Source: an uncultured Lachnospiraceae bacterium
Lineage (GTDB): Bacteria; Bacillota; Clostridia; Lachnospirales; Lachnospiraceae
Reading direction: 5' to 3'
Length of the DNA stretch: 64,000 bases
Assembly (NCBI GenBank): GCA_910587935.1
Contig: CAJUNP010000002.1
Location: 18,714-82,713, forward strand
Made by a program: the position numbers and the translations under genes. The notes beneath the pieces were generated by a model. It worked only from the letters and a program-made list of their open reading frames with translations. It was not told the origin of the DNA and did not search any database. This document shows, piece after piece, positions 51,799 to 59,889 of the stretch. Each line of letters begins with the position of its first letter. Position 1 is the stretch's first letter.

Positions 51799-51827
51799 AT
51801 TATATCACACTATTTTTTGAAAGTGAA
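51799..51827 (-). promoter_or_regulatory. Promoter of glgC-glgD
   Basis: Minus-strand TTCACT (51827-51822), a 17-base spacer and TATAAT (51804-51799), giving a leader of about 55 bases. The 340-base gap to murC is otherwise AT-rich, with a TGTGTTTAT repeat near 51783-51800 and no other feature identified. Confidence 0.6.
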
Positions 51828-52015
51828 TTAAAAAGACAAAATAAATCTCCAAAATTTGCAAAAAATATAGATATTTTTTACAAGATTCATCTTTGATCCA
51901 CTGAATTTTTGTGTATTTTTACCCTCTTTTCATGTTTCATCCGGTATTCTTATAGTACATCTATTCATTTTCAAATTTATTTTAACCAAAATCGTTTGTT
52001 TTTTCCAAATACTAT

Positions 52016-52044
52016 TTGTTTTTTGTCACAAAGATGCGTATAAT
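52016..52044 (+). promoter_or_regulatory. Promoter of murC
   Basis: TTGTTT (52016-52021), a 17-base spacer and TATAAT (52039-52044), 34 bases before the murC start. Confidence 0.6.
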
Positions 52045-52078
52045 AATATGTAATGATTTTAGCTGACAGGAGTGTATT

Positions 52079-53458
52079 ATGTATCAGATTGATTTTGAAC
52101 ATCCGGTTCATATATATTTTATGGGCATTGGCGGTATCAGCATGAGCGGTCTTGCTGAAATTTTACTGGAAAAGGGATTTCGGGTATCCGGTTCCGACTC
52201 CCGTTCCTGCGCCCTGACGGAAATGCTTGAGAGCAGAGGAATTAACATATTCTATGGACAGCGGGCCCAAAATATGACTGACGATATCGACTGCGTCGTC
52301 TATACCAGCGCAATTACCCCCGATAATCCGGAATTTGCAGCCGCAAAAGAAATGCGTCTTCCGCTTTTGACCCGCGCCGAGCTTTTAGGACAGATTATGA
52401 AAAATTACGCGGTTTCCATTGCTGTCAGCGGTACGCACGGGAAGACCACCACCACATCCATGATTTCCGAGATACTGCTCTCAGCCGGTCTTGATCCGAC
52501 CTTGTCCATCGGCGGAATCCTGAAAACGATTGGCGGCAATATACGGATCGGCCATTCCCGGTATTTTGTCACGGAAGCCTGTGAATATACCAACAGCTTT
52601 TTAAGCTTTTTCCCTCAAATCGGTATCATACTTAATATAGAAGAAGATCATCTGGACTTTTTTAAGGATCTGGCGGATATCCGCAATTCCTTCCGCCGTT
52701 TTGCAGGACTGCTTCCCGCCGGCGGCGTTCTGATTATAAACGGCGACATAGAACGCTATGAAGAAATTGCAGAGGGACTGCCCTGCCGTGTAATTACCTT
52801 CGGTTCACTTCCTGCTTTCGATTATTCGGCTTCCGATATCCGTTTTAATGAGGCGGGACACACGGAATTTACACTGAACAGACCAGGAAAAGCCCCTGCC
52901 GTAGTCCGTCTCGGAGTGGGCGGAACTCATAACGTAAGCAATGCGCTGGCTGCAATTGCCCTGGCCGACTGCCTTTCCATAGATTTCGAAACGGCAGGCC
53001 GGGCGCTTCTGGACTTTGAGGGAACAGACCGGCGCTTTGAATATAAGGGAAGCATCGGCGGCGTAACGGTCATTGACGATTATGCGCACCATCCCACTGA
53101 AATCGCGGCTACGCTGCAGGCAGCCTCTCACTATCCGAAAAAGGAACTGTGGTGCGTATTCCAGCCCCACACTTATTCCCGAACCAAAACGTTTTTAACG
53201 GATTTTGCGAAAGCGCTCTGCGCTGCCGACCATATTGTCCTGGCAGACATATATGCAGCCCGGGAGACCGATACGCTTGGCATCAGCTCCAGGGATTTGC
53301 AGCAGGAAATCCGGAGGCTGGGACACGAATGTGAATATTTTCCTACGTTTGATGAAATTGAAAATTTTTTATTGGAGAAATGTACCCCCGGAGACCTGTT
53401 GATAACTATGGGAGCCGGAGATGTGCATAAAATCGGCGAAAATCTCCTCGGACAATAA
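52079..53458 (+). CDS. murC: UDP-N-acetylmuramate--L-alanine ligase
   Basis: Adds the first amino acid of the wall stem peptide. The 459-residue Mur ligase shows the N-terminal YFMGIGGISMSGLAEIL nucleotide loop, the ATP loop AVSGTHGKTTTTSMI (near residue 115), and EACEYTNSFLSF and NIEEDHLDFF with metal/substrate residues. The C-terminal domain has VIDDYAHHPTEI and FQPHTYSRTK. All are normal for MurC. CAGGAG precedes ATG 52079. Unlike murF and ddl it stands alone on the + strand, beside the replication genes. Confidence 0.95.
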   Translation: MYQIDFEHPVHIYFMGIGGISMSGLAEILLEKGFRVSGSDSRSCALTEMLESRGINIFYGQRAQNMTDDIDCVVYTSAITPDNPEFAAAKEMRLPLLTRAELLGQIMKNYAVSIAVSGTHGKTTTTSMISEILLSAGLDPTLSIGGILKTIGGNIRIGHSRYFVTEACEYTNSFLSFFPQIGIILNIEEDHLDFFKDLADIRNSFRRFAGLLPAGGVLIINGDIERYEEIAEGLPCRVITFGSLPAFDYSASDIRFNEAGHTEFTLNRPGKAPAVVRLGVGGTHNVSNALAAIALADCLSIDFETAGRALLDFEGTDRRFEYKGSIGGVTVIDDYAHHPTEIAATLQAASHYPKKELWCVFQPHTYSRTKTFLTDFAKALCAADHIVLADIYAARETDTLGISSRDLQQEIRRLGHECEYFPTFDEIENFLLEKCTPGDLLITMGAGDVHKIGENLLGQ

Positions 53459-53650
53459 TTATCCACCATATCCACATTTTTAAATTGCCAAATTGGTAAT
53501 TTTGAATGTGGATATGTTTGTTTACATAACATTTTTACACATTGGCTCCAAAGTATGACAGACACGACTCATGCAGGTCTGCACAAAGCTTACATAATAC
53601 TTGGCACACACTGTAAATCCACATTATCCACATTATCCACATTATCCACA
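53459..53650. other. DnaA-box cluster before the primosome operon
   Basis: The 304-base gap after murC holds tandem 9-base DnaA-type boxes. The right group at 53615-53650 is AAATCCACA followed by three perfect TTATCCACA (53624-53632, 53633-53641, 53642-53650) with no spacing. The left group is TTATCCACC-ATATCCACA (53459-53476). One reverse box TGTGGATAT lies at 53507-53515. The left and reverse boxes form a 12-base inverted repeat CATATCCACATT/AATGTGGATATG (53467-53516) around an AT-rich loop. This could be a DnaA-regulated promoter region, a titration site or part of an origin. No dnaA gene is in view. Confidence 0.75.
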
Positions 53651-53717
53651 ACAGCCTGAAAGTCCCGTATATACGCGGTTTCTTCAAAAATTAACTATTT
53701 CATTTTTGTCCCTGTTG

Positions 53718-53726
53718 TGTTATAAT
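53718..53726 (+). promoter_or_regulatory. Extended -10 promoter of the dnaD-like operon
   Basis: TGTTATAAT (53718-53726) has the TGn extension and a perfect TATAAT; no good -35 is present. It lies 37 bases before the ATG and about 70 bases after the last DnaA box. Confidence 0.5.
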
Positions 53727-53762
53727 TGCTTTTGCCAAAAAAGATAAAACAGGTGAGCAATT

Positions 53763-54794
53763 ATGAGTCGGATTAAGATTTACAAAGATAATTATATGGA
53801 TTCCACGGCTATTTCAAACCGATTTATAGATGAATACATGAAAGACGCCAATGATGCGCAATTGAAGATTTATCTTTATCTTGTCCGTATCATGAGCGCC
53901 AACCTTTCTACCAGTATTTCCGATCTGGCCGATAAATTTAACCATACGGAAAAGGATATTCTGCGCGCTCTCAAATACTGGGAAAAGCAGGAACTGCTAA
54001 CGCTGGAATTTGACGAAGATAAAAATCTGACGGGTATTCATATGGAAGAACTGAATCCCGCCGTTTCTTCTGCCGCGCCCGCGCCGGTTGTTTCCATTAC
54101 AACCAGACAGCCCGCCCCTCCGGCGGCTCCCGCCAGGCCGTCCTATACCCCGGACGAACTGAAGGCTTTTAAGGAACGGGAAGATACCGCACAGCTTTTG
54201 TTTATCGCGGAATCGTATTTAAAGAAGCCGCTGACCGCAAACGAAATGAAATCTATCCTGTATTTTTCGGACGAGCTGCATTTTTCGGACGACTTAATCG
54301 ATTATTTGATTCAGTATTGTATTGAACGCGGCAAAAAAGATTTTAAGTATATTGAAGCCGTCGCCGTAAACTGGGCGCAGGCAGGCGTTACCACCCCCGG
54401 CCAGGCGGAGAAGTTCGCATACAAATACGACAAATCCGTTTATGCAATTATGAATACGCTGGGCAAATCTTCCTCTCCCACTTCCAAGGAGCTGGAGTAC
54501 ATAAAGCGTTGGACGAAGGAATACGGTTTTACCACCGATATGATACGGGAAGCCTGTGAGCGCACCGTTCTTGCAACGGACAGGCATCGTTTTGAATATG
54601 CGGAAGGAATTCTTGCCAACTGGCATAAAACGGGCGTACGCCACAAAACCGATATCGCCCGGGCAGACGAGCTTTATCATAAGAAGAAAGCCGCCGCGCC
54701 GGCAAAGAGCGCTGCGTCCAACAATAAATTTAATCAATACCCGCAAAGGGATTATGACTTTGACGCTTTGGAAAAAGAATTGCTAAGCTATTAA
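53763..54794 (+). CDS. DnaD/DnaB-type replication initiation protein
   Basis: A 343-residue primosome protein. An N-terminal winged-helix region (about 20-100, TSISDLADKFNHTEKDILRALKYW) is followed by a Pro/Ala linker (about 105-130), then two DnaB_2 (DDBH2) domains. The first ends FKYIEAVAVNWAQAGV near 210 and the second FEYAEGILANWHKTGV near 290, each with the YxxxI/LxxxW-like motif. This resembles Bacillus DnaD, or DnaB with its double domain; both remodel origin DNA and load helicase. A Lys-rich tail ends the protein. It is followed 21 bases later by the helicase loader gene. Confidence 0.9.
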   Translation: MSRIKIYKDNYMDSTAISNRFIDEYMKDANDAQLKIYLYLVRIMSANLSTSISDLADKFNHTEKDILRALKYWEKQELLTLEFDEDKNLTGIHMEELNPAVSSAAPAPVVSITTRQPAPPAAPARPSYTPDELKAFKEREDTAQLLFIAESYLKKPLTANEMKSILYFSDELHFSDDLIDYLIQYCIERGKKDFKYIEAVAVNWAQAGVTTPGQAEKFAYKYDKSVYAIMNTLGKSSSPTSKELEYIKRWTKEYGFTTDMIREACERTVLATDRHRFEYAEGILANWHKTGVRHKTDIARADELYHKKKAAAPAKSAASNNKFNQYPQRDYDFDALEKELLSY

Positions 54795-54815
54795 CCGATC
54801 CCAAAGGAGACAAAC

Positions 54816-55787
54816 GTGTCATTAAGCAACCAGCAATATAATTCTATCTTACAAATATATGAAAAGACCCGCGACAGGAACCGGCACATTCTGAATGAAC
54901 GCAAAGAAGAGGTTTACCGTAACGCTGACGGTTATAAGGAACTGGACGAATCGGTCGCTTCCCACAGCGTCGATTATGGCAGGAAGCTTTTAAACGGCGA
55001 TGCGTCTGCTCTGGAACAGCTTCATCAAACGATTCAGACTGTTTCCAGCCGGAAAAAACAGCTGTTAACCGCCGCCGGATACCCGGCCGATTATCTCGAT
55101 CCGATCTACGGCTGCCCCGACTGTCAGGATACGGGATACCGGGACGGCGTGAAATGTCATTGCTTCCGTAAGCGTATCATTACGCTTTTATACGAGCAGT
55201 CCGGCATCCAGGAAATGCTTGCCGAAAATAATTTTTCCACCCTCTCCTACGAATATTACTCCGGAGAGGACTTGGAGCGTTTTCGTGCCGCCGTTGACTA
55301 TTGTCACCAATTTATCAGACAATTTGCGGATTCGGCGCCTAATCTCTTTCTTTTCGGGAATGTCGGTACTGGAAAATCTTTTTTGTCCGGCTGTATTGCA
55401 AAAGAAATTTTAGACATGGGATATTCCGTGATCTATTTCAGCGCGGTACAGCTCTTTGATCTGCTATCCAAATATTCCTTTGATAAAAACAAAGAGACGC
55501 TTTACAATCCGTATGAAGACCTGTACAATTGTGACCTGGTGATCATCGATGATTTGGGAACCGAAATTTCCAATAACTTTGTGACCTCCAGATTATTTAA
55601 TTGTTTAAATGAAAGACAATTGCGGAAAAAATCAACGATTGTTTCCAGCAATCTTTCGCTGGAAGATCTGAAGGCTATTTATTCAGACCGGATCTTCTCA
55701 AGAATTACTTCCAACTATGTGTTCCGTTATCTTACGGGACCCGATATCAGAATGTGTAAAAAACGTAAGTTAAACAACAGAAAGTGA
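54816..55787 (+). CDS. DnaC/DnaI-type helicase loader ATPase
   Basis: A 323-residue AAA+ protein that loads the replicative helicase. The N-terminal region (about 1-110) has a zinc-knuckle-like cluster, GCPDCQDTGYRDGVKCHCF, near residues 95-113. The ATPase core shows Walker A FGNVGTGKSFLSG (near 185), Walker B LVIIDDLGTE (near 245), sensor 1 IVSSNLS and the Arg-finger region DRIFSRI. The start is GTG 54816, after AAAGGAG. IstB-type transposon helpers share the fold, but the zinc motif and the dnaD-like neighbour favour DnaI. Confidence 0.92.
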   Translation: MSLSNQQYNSILQIYEKTRDRNRHILNERKEEVYRNADGYKELDESVASHSVDYGRKLLNGDASALEQLHQTIQTVSSRKKQLLTAAGYPADYLDPIYGCPDCQDTGYRDGVKCHCFRKRIITLLYEQSGIQEMLAENNFSTLSYEYYSGEDLERFRAAVDYCHQFIRQFADSAPNLFLFGNVGTGKSFLSGCIAKEILDMGYSVIYFSAVQLFDLLSKYSFDKNKETLYNPYEDLYNCDLVIIDDLGTEISNNFVTSRLFNCLNERQLRKKSTIVSSNLSLEDLKAIYSDRIFSRITSNYVFRYLTGPDIRMCKKRKLNNRK

Positions 55788-55797
55788 GGACTCTGTC

Positions 55798-56982
55798 ATG
55801 CCAATTCGTGAAGAAAAAAGAAATCTGGAGACAATTCCCGTAGGCTCTTTAGGGCTTATCGCACTGGAAGGCTGCAGATACCTGGGAGAAGAAGTTGACC
55901 AGTACCTTGTTAAATGGAGAACCGAGCGGGAAAGCGAGCACAAAGACAGTCTGGCTTTTTCGGGATACCAGCGTGAATCTTATTTACTGGGCGCCAAGGT
56001 TCCTCGTTTCGGCTCGGGAGAAGCAAAAGGTATTATTCTGGAATCTGTCCGCGGCACGGATTTATATTTACTGGTAGACGTTGCCAATTACAGTCTCACC
56101 TACTCCCTTTGCGGCCATGAAAACCATATGTCTCCCGACGACCACTATCAGGATCTAAAACGCATTATTGCCGCCGTCGGAGGAAAAGCGCGCAGAATTA
56201 CGGTTATCATGCCTTTTCTTTACGAAAGCAGACAGCATAAACGTACCTCCAGGGAATCTCTTGACTGTGCGCTGGCTCTTCAGGAACTGGTAAATATGGG
56301 CGTAGACAATATTATTACTTTTGACGCGCATGATCCCAGGGTTCAAAATGCAATTCCTTTGCACGGCTTCGAAACGGTTCAGCCCGCATACCAGTTTATC
56401 AAGGGACTTTTACAAAATGTCTCCGATCTTCAGATTGACTCCTCCCATATGATGGTTATCAGCCCGGACGAGGGCGGCATGAGCCGCGCTATCTATATAG
56501 CCAATGTACTCGGTCTGGACATGGGTATGTTTTATAAGCGGCGTGATTATACGCAGATTGTCAACGGCCGCAATCCCATTGTTGCCCATGAATTCTTAGG
56601 CACCAGCGTGGAAGGCAAAGATATGATCATTATAGACGACATGATTTCTTCCGGCGAAAGCGTTTTGGAGGTTGCCGCGGAATTAAAACAGAGAAAAGCC
56701 AATAAAATTTTTATATTTGCAACCTTCGGTCTTTTCACGAACGGCCTGGACAAATTTGACAAAGCTTTTGAAAGCGGCATGATCGATAAAGTCCTTACCA
56801 CTAACTTAATCTACCAGACGCCGGAGCTTCTCAATCGGGAATGGTATATTAACTGTGATATGAGTAAGTACATTGCCTATATTATCGACACCCTGAACCA
56901 TGATACTTCCATTAGCGATTTGTTAAATCCTAATGAGAGAATACAGGCGGTTGTGGCAAAATATAAGGCTGGAGATTTATAA
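55798..56982 (+). CDS. Ribose-phosphate pyrophosphokinase-like protein (long variant)
   Basis: 394 residues, against about 315 for standard Prs. Visible features are the Prs-like GEAKGIILESVRGTDLYLLV near residue 80, the flexible-loop region MPFLYESRQHKRTSRESL near 145 (ATP site), FDAHDPRVQNAIPL near 180, ISPDEGGMSRAIYIANVLG near 225, and the PRPP loop MIIIDDMISSGES near 282. These are the catalytic elements of PRPP synthase. Extra residues lie at both ends and in an N-terminal EEKRNLETIPVGSL extension. It may be a divergent active Prs or a regulatory relative. It follows the loader gene by 10 bases. Confidence 0.85.
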   Translation: MPIREEKRNLETIPVGSLGLIALEGCRYLGEEVDQYLVKWRTERESEHKDSLAFSGYQRESYLLGAKVPRFGSGEAKGIILESVRGTDLYLLVDVANYSLTYSLCGHENHMSPDDHYQDLKRIIAAVGGKARRITVIMPFLYESRQHKRTSRESLDCALALQELVNMGVDNIITFDAHDPRVQNAIPLHGFETVQPAYQFIKGLLQNVSDLQIDSSHMMVISPDEGGMSRAIYIANVLGLDMGMFYKRRDYTQIVNGRNPIVAHEFLGTSVEGKDMIIIDDMISSGESVLEVAAELKQRKANKIFIFATFGLFTNGLDKFDKAFESGMIDKVLTTNLIYQTPELLNREWYINCDMSKYIAYIIDTLNHDTSISDLLNPNERIQAVVAKYKAGDL

Positions 56983-56999
56983 AAAAGGAATGTGTAAAG

Positions 57000-57041
57000 C
57001 GGCGGGAGTGGTATTGTGTACCATTCCCGCCGTTTTCCTGT
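57000..57041 (+). terminator. Terminator of the dnaD-loader-prs operon
   Basis: 14-base arms CGGCGGGAGTGGTA (57000-57013) and TACCATTCCCGCCG (57019-57032) with one G-U pair, then TTTTCCTGTG. Confidence 0.9.
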
Positions 57042-57056
57042 GTTTTAATTAATTGA

Positions 57057-57088
57057 TTGTTAACCATATTTTTTATTTCGGTTGACAT
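57057..57088. promoter_or_regulatory. BirA operator before bioY
   Basis: TTGTTAACC (57057-57065), 14 bases, GGTTGACAT (57080-57088). It follows the Firmicute BirA pattern TTGTTAAC(C/T)-N14/15-(G/A)GTTAACAA, with a G in place of A in the right half. That change creates the -35 box TTGACA inside the operator. Confidence 0.85.
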
Positions 57089-57110
57089 TGTGTTTTTCAG
57101 ATGCTACAAT
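57082..57110 (+). promoter_or_regulatory. Promoter of bioY
   Basis: TTGACA (57082-57087) within the right BirA half-site, a 17-base spacer and TACAAT (57105-57110). Biotin-loaded BirA would block it directly. Confidence 0.85.
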
Positions 57111-57147
57111 AAATCCAACAAATAACTAACAAATGAGGTAACCAAAC

Positions 57148-57726
57148 ATGAATGATTCTTTTAGCGCTACCAAAAACACCCCCCGTTTTAAAACCATCGA
57201 TATGGTTTACATTGCCTTATTTTCGGTTTTAATCGGTATTTGCTCCTGGATTTCCATTCCTGCTGCAGTTCCGTTTACCATGCAGACTTTTGCAATCTTT
57301 TTGACGGTTGCCGTATTAGGCGGCAAAAAGGGAACGGCTTCCGTTTTGCTTTATATTTTAATGGGACTTGTGGGAATTCCTGTATTCTCCGGCTTTAAGG
57401 CAGGGCCCGGCGTTCTGCTTGGCACTACGGGCGGCTATATTATCGGTTTCATTTTTACCGCCCTGCTTATGTGGGGCATGGAAAAACTGCTTGGGAAAAG
57501 ATTCTGGATACTTACCATATCCATGATCCTTGGGTTGATTGTCTGTTATGGATTTGGCACGGCCTGGTTTATGGTTGTATACGCGCGTAACACCGGTGCG
57601 GTTGGCCTTGGGACTGTCCTTGGCTGGTGCGTGATTCCCTTTATCATTCCGGACTGCGTCAAAATTGCGCTGGCTCTTGTACTCAGCGTTCCGCTGCGCA
57701 AAGCAGCTTTCCGGGGCAGACAGTAA
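57148..57726 (+). CDS. bioY: Biotin transporter substrate-binding subunit BioY
   Basis: The S-component of the ECF biotin importer. The 192-residue protein has six membrane segments and the family's VPFTMQTFAIFLTVAVLGG near residue 35. GLVGIPVFSGFKAGPGVLLGTTGGY (about 72-96) forms the biotin pocket, and FIIPDCVKIALALVL is near the end. No ECF ATPase or T-component is next to it, so it uses a shared energising module. Its own promoter carries a BirA operator, which independently supports biotin as the substrate. Confidence 0.95.
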   Translation: MNDSFSATKNTPRFKTIDMVYIALFSVLIGICSWISIPAAVPFTMQTFAIFLTVAVLGGKKGTASVLLYILMGLVGIPVFSGFKAGPGVLLGTTGGYIIGFIFTALLMWGMEKLLGKRFWILTISMILGLIVCYGFGTAWFMVVYARNTGAVGLGTVLGWCVIPFIIPDCVKIALALVLSVPLRKAAFRGRQ

Positions 57727-57747
57727 ACAAGATTCGTATAAACCTCT

Positions 57748-57797
57748 CCAAAACAGAGCTGCCATCCGATGGTCAGCTCCGTTTTGGGGATTTATTA
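57748..57797 (+). terminator. Terminator of bioY
   Basis: Arms CCAAAAC/GTTTTGG (57748-57754, 57781-57787) with inner GAGCTG/CAGCTC pairing, followed by GGATTTATTATT. It touches the stop of the convergent GH36 gene and may serve both. Confidence 0.75.
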
Positions 57798-57799
57798 TT

Positions 57800-59860
57800 T
57801 CATTTTTTACATATCTTAAAAATCTTACCGCTGTGTCTCGTCTCATAACAGACTTCCATTCCCCGGTACATCAGTTCCTCTCCCGTAACAGAAAATAACT
57901 CTTCTTCCGACACGGCATCTGTCACCTGATAGACTGACTCTTCCTCCAATCCTTTCAGATACAAAACATCTTCCCGGCAGGCAGTCGCAAAGCGATATGC
58001 AAACACCAGATGTTCATCTGTCTGTTCTTTATGATACTGCAGGCTGTAAAATCCCGTTCGGTCGCCTACATTTTTGGGATCGCCGCTTAAATACAGTACG
58101 GATTCCTTATAAAAATTTCTGTATTTCTTATAAAAGCCTACATACTTGCAAAAAATTTCCTTTTGTTCTTTTGTCAGATCTATAAAATTACCGCTTAAGC
58201 CTACCATTCCTGCCATGGTCAGCTGGCAGGCAAATTCAGGATCGATCCTTTCATATTCGTCCCATCCCGCTCCCGGATGCTGGGTGGTTATCAGAGTATC
58301 CGTTTTTTCAATGGCGGTACTGTCATATAAGGATATTTTTGCGCCCGGATTTACTACCAGCCATTTTATCATCCTGTAATGGGGCATCCTTAAGCAGCAT
58401 TGCTGATACGTAAACTGCATATCAAAGGAGTTGACGTTGTCGCTTAAAAAATGGCCGTCATAGGTCGTGGACGTGTGAAGATCATTGCGTTCTCCGCCGG
58501 CGGCGCAGCCTTCAAAAAACGTTTCCGGATAGTTTTTCTTTAATTCCTCCAACAGCCGGTACCATGCCTGATAATAGAAATAAAACTCGCTGCAGCTTTC
58601 GTCCTCTCCAAGCTCGTAGTTGAAATCCATCTTCATCCAGCAAAGGCCGTATTTTTCAATCAAACCGGAAATCTGTCCGTATATATAATCATAAACCTCC
58701 GGAAGATACAGTTTCGGATAATAAAACCCGTTTCCTTTTCCAAAATATTCGGGATGCTCTTTATATATGGGCGTTCCTTCTCCGATCCTCTCCGGTTCCA
58801 TCCACAATCCGAATCCCATTCCCTGCTCTCTGACATAATCGGCAAAATCACCCATTTTTCCGTAAAAAGCTCCGTCGGTTTTTTCCGCCCAGTCGCCGCT
58901 TTGGCTCCACCAGTCGCCCTCCCTGCTTCCGTACCATCCGGCGTCCACTTCAAATACCTCACAGCCAAGCTCCTTTGCCGCCTGCACGTGTTCTTTCAGC
59001 CGGTTCTCTTCCAATAACGCATAATGCTCAAACCACGGATTGTATACGACGGGATGGGTAACCCGGAAACGGCCGGTATCCGTTTTGAGAAAATATTTCT
59101 GCAGGTTTGCCGCGGTTGCTGCCAGATCCCCGTCCGCCAATGCCTGTATGAGCAGTTCCGGAAAGTAAAAAGTCTCTCCCGGCATAAGCTTTAACGCTAA
59201 ATGATCGTCACTCTGGCCTGCCTCCAGCACAAAGCCGTATTCCCCCGCCTGACTGACTCCAAGACTGACCGTCTTAAAGGACAGCTTCCAGTTCCCGTTC
59301 GGAATCAGATGGAAGGCAATCCCTTGTTTTCTGCCGTTTCGCAGAGCCAGAAAAGGCGCCGCACCCTGGGTTGTCCGCCCGCCTTCGCAGGCAAGGGAGA
59401 CGCCTCCGAAATGCACCGGATTCCAGGTTCCTATATTTTCATAGCACCATCTTGTATTCTGGGTATAAGCTTCCCATTCGTCATACGCAAAAACAAATCG
59501 CATCATGATTTTATGCAAAAGAACCGGTTCCCGTGACAAATTGGTAATCGTATCCGTTCTTTTCACCATTCCAAGTCCGCTGTATTTCTCCCATTTTGTC
59601 ACAAGTTTCATTTGCCCGCCGTATAAATCCACTTCCGCACGGAATGTACTCTCCTGCCCTTCCGTTTTTACCACCTTTTGCCGGTTCACGTGACTTCCCA
59701 GGCTGGTAAAAATATCAAACAGTCCGCAAACCCGTCCTGCCAGAACGGTATCTCCTTCCATTTTTACTCCGAACAACTTCTTTAGCTTCAGCCCTTCTTC
59801 CCGGTTTTCGAGTACGATATCCCCGAATCGTTTATCTTTCCATATCATTTTTTGATCCAT
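57800..59860 (-). CDS. Alpha-galactosidase (GH36)
   Basis: Releases terminal alpha-galactose from melibiose- or raffinose-like sugars in the cytoplasm. The 686-residue enzyme has an N-terminal beta-supersandwich (about 1-270), then a TIM barrel. The barrel has FEVDAGWYGSREGDWW and the nucleophile Asp in LCWMKMDFNYE near residue 405, with the acid/base region FFEGCAAGGERNDLHT near 450. A C-terminal beta domain ends the protein. No signal peptide. It is the last gene after two permeases (29-base gap), so the substrate is probably imported intact. Some related GH36 enzymes act on alpha-N-acetylgalactosamine; this was not excluded. Confidence 0.88.
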   Translation of the reverse strand: MDQKMIWKDKRFGDIVLENREEGLKLKKLFGVKMEGDTVLAGRVCGLFDIFTSLGSHVNRQKVVKTEGQESTFRAEVDLYGGQMKLVTKWEKYSGLGMVKRTDTITNLSREPVLLHKIMMRFVFAYDEWEAYTQNTRWCYENIGTWNPVHFGGVSLACEGGRTTQGAAPFLALRNGRKQGIAFHLIPNGNWKLSFKTVSLGVSQAGEYGFVLEAGQSDDHLALKLMPGETFYFPELLIQALADGDLAATAANLQKYFLKTDTGRFRVTHPVVYNPWFEHYALLEENRLKEHVQAAKELGCEVFEVDAGWYGSREGDWWSQSGDWAEKTDGAFYGKMGDFADYVREQGMGFGLWMEPERIGEGTPIYKEHPEYFGKGNGFYYPKLYLPEVYDYIYGQISGLIEKYGLCWMKMDFNYELGEDESCSEFYFYYQAWYRLLEELKKNYPETFFEGCAAGGERNDLHTSTTYDGHFLSDNVNSFDMQFTYQQCCLRMPHYRMIKWLVVNPGAKISLYDSTAIEKTDTLITTQHPGAGWDEYERIDPEFACQLTMAGMVGLSGNFIDLTKEQKEIFCKYVGFYKKYRNFYKESVLYLSGDPKNVGDRTGFYSLQYHKEQTDEHLVFAYRFATACREDVLYLKGLEEESVYQVTDAVSEEELFSVTGEELMYRGMEVCYETRHSGKIFKICKK

Positions 59861-59889
59861 GTCTTTTCCCGCCTTTCAACAATTTACCT

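Noticed and set aside
53615..53650. Short tandem repeats as a possible CRISPR or minisatellite
   Set aside because: The 9-base units match the DnaA box, have no spacers and are far too short for a CRISPR repeat.
54816..55787. IstB transposition helper and hence a mobile element
   Set aside because: No transposase or terminal repeats are nearby, and the neighbour is a DnaD-type primosome gene; a DnaI-type loader fits better.
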